From Acidobacteriota bacterium (GTDB lineage: Bacteria > Acidobacteriota > Thermoanaerobaculia > Multivoradales > JAHEKO01): a stretch of DNA of 5,769 nt. The notes beneath the pieces were generated by a model. The model did no database searches, was not told the origin of the DNA, and saw nothing but the letters and a program-made list of their open reading frames with translations. Every line of letters begins with the position of its first letter. The first letter of the stretch is position 1. Below, in pieces: positions 5,722-5,769 of this stretch. The stretch lies in the NCBI GenBank assembly GCA_029863825.1, contig JAOTUP010000152.1, forward strand, positions 1 through 5,769, read 5' to 3'. A program made the position numbers and the translations under genes.

Positions 5722-5769
5722 AATGGAATCCGCTCGAACCTCATGACCAAGTGAAAAGCCTCCAGGGCA
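5718..5769 (+). CDS. Possible start of a further operon gene, cut off by the window end
   Basis: An ATG at 5718 overlaps the sigma-factor stop (ATGA), the same arrangement as between the two preceding genes. Its frame stays open for the remaining 17 codons, MKWNPLEPHDQVKSLQG, to the window end. The other nearby ATGs (5723, 5742) hit stops within a few codons. No good Shine-Dalgarno site precedes it, so initiation would depend on coupling to the sigma-factor gene. Seventeen codons are too few for a family call. A regulator of the sigma factor is a common occupant of this position, but that is inference from position only. Confidence 0.45.
   Translation, partial: MKWNPLEPHDQVKSLQG

Noticed and set aside
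5624..5732. GAATCCG occurring four times (5624, 5645, 5660, 5726) as a possible binding-site repeat
   Set aside because: Three copies are simply Ile-Arg codons in the GIR/RIR/RIR residues of the helix-turn-helix region, and the fourth is isolated; spacing is irregular.
1..5769. Type III-E CRISPR association suggested by the TPR-CHAT protein
   Set aside because: No CRISPR repeats and no Cas effector gene are present in the window; the TPR-CHAT protein here has an apparent signal peptide, unlike what is expected of a cytoplasmic CRISPR partner.
5722..5769. Possible transcription terminator after the sigma factor
   Set aside because: No stem-loop followed by a T-run is present, and the frame from 5718 stays open.

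Overview
The window is a single plus-strand gene cluster from a GC-rich bacterium (roughly 60-65% GC, judged from sampled lines). The gene families suggest Acidobacteriota or a similar environmental phylum. In particular, the last complete gene resembles a sigma-factor family I associate with acidobacterial genomes, where it often accompanies TPR-CHAT proteins. This assignment is from memory of family distribution, not from a search.

Layout, left to right. (1) Bases 1-253 hold the C-terminus of a PP2C/SpoIIE-type serine/threonine phosphatase whose beginning lies outside the window. (2) Bases 225-2066 encode a 613-residue cytoplasmic-looking clostripain-family (C11) cysteine peptidase. It has an intact His/Cys dyad, a long basic insertion between the two catalytic residues and an unassigned C-terminal extension. 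(3) Bases 2063-5152 encode a 1029-residue TPR-CHAT protein with an apparent signal peptide, about eleven TPR units and a CHAT (caspase-like) domain with an intact His/Cys dyad. (4) Bases 5149-5721 encode a 190-residue ECF-like sigma factor. (5) From base 5718 another reading frame opens and runs off the end of the window.

Successive genes overlap by 29, 4, 4 and 4 bases (the last only if the final start is real). Shine-Dalgarno-like sequences precede the three complete genes, and there are no intergenic gaps, so this looks like one translationally coupled operon. No promoter, terminator, RNA gene, mobile element or CRISPR array could be supported.

The striking point is that two different clan-CD (caspase-fold) peptidases, C11 and CHAT, are stacked between a PP2C-type phosphatase and a sigma factor. 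A reasonable inference is a signalling cascade in which a phosphorylation switch and proteolysis control transcription, by analogy with the type III-E CRISPR TPR-CHAT protease whose cleavage target modulates a sigma factor. The sequence itself does not show substrates, the order of action or any physical link. The apparent signal peptide on the TPR-CHAT protein would place it in a different compartment from the sigma factor, and any model has to explain this.
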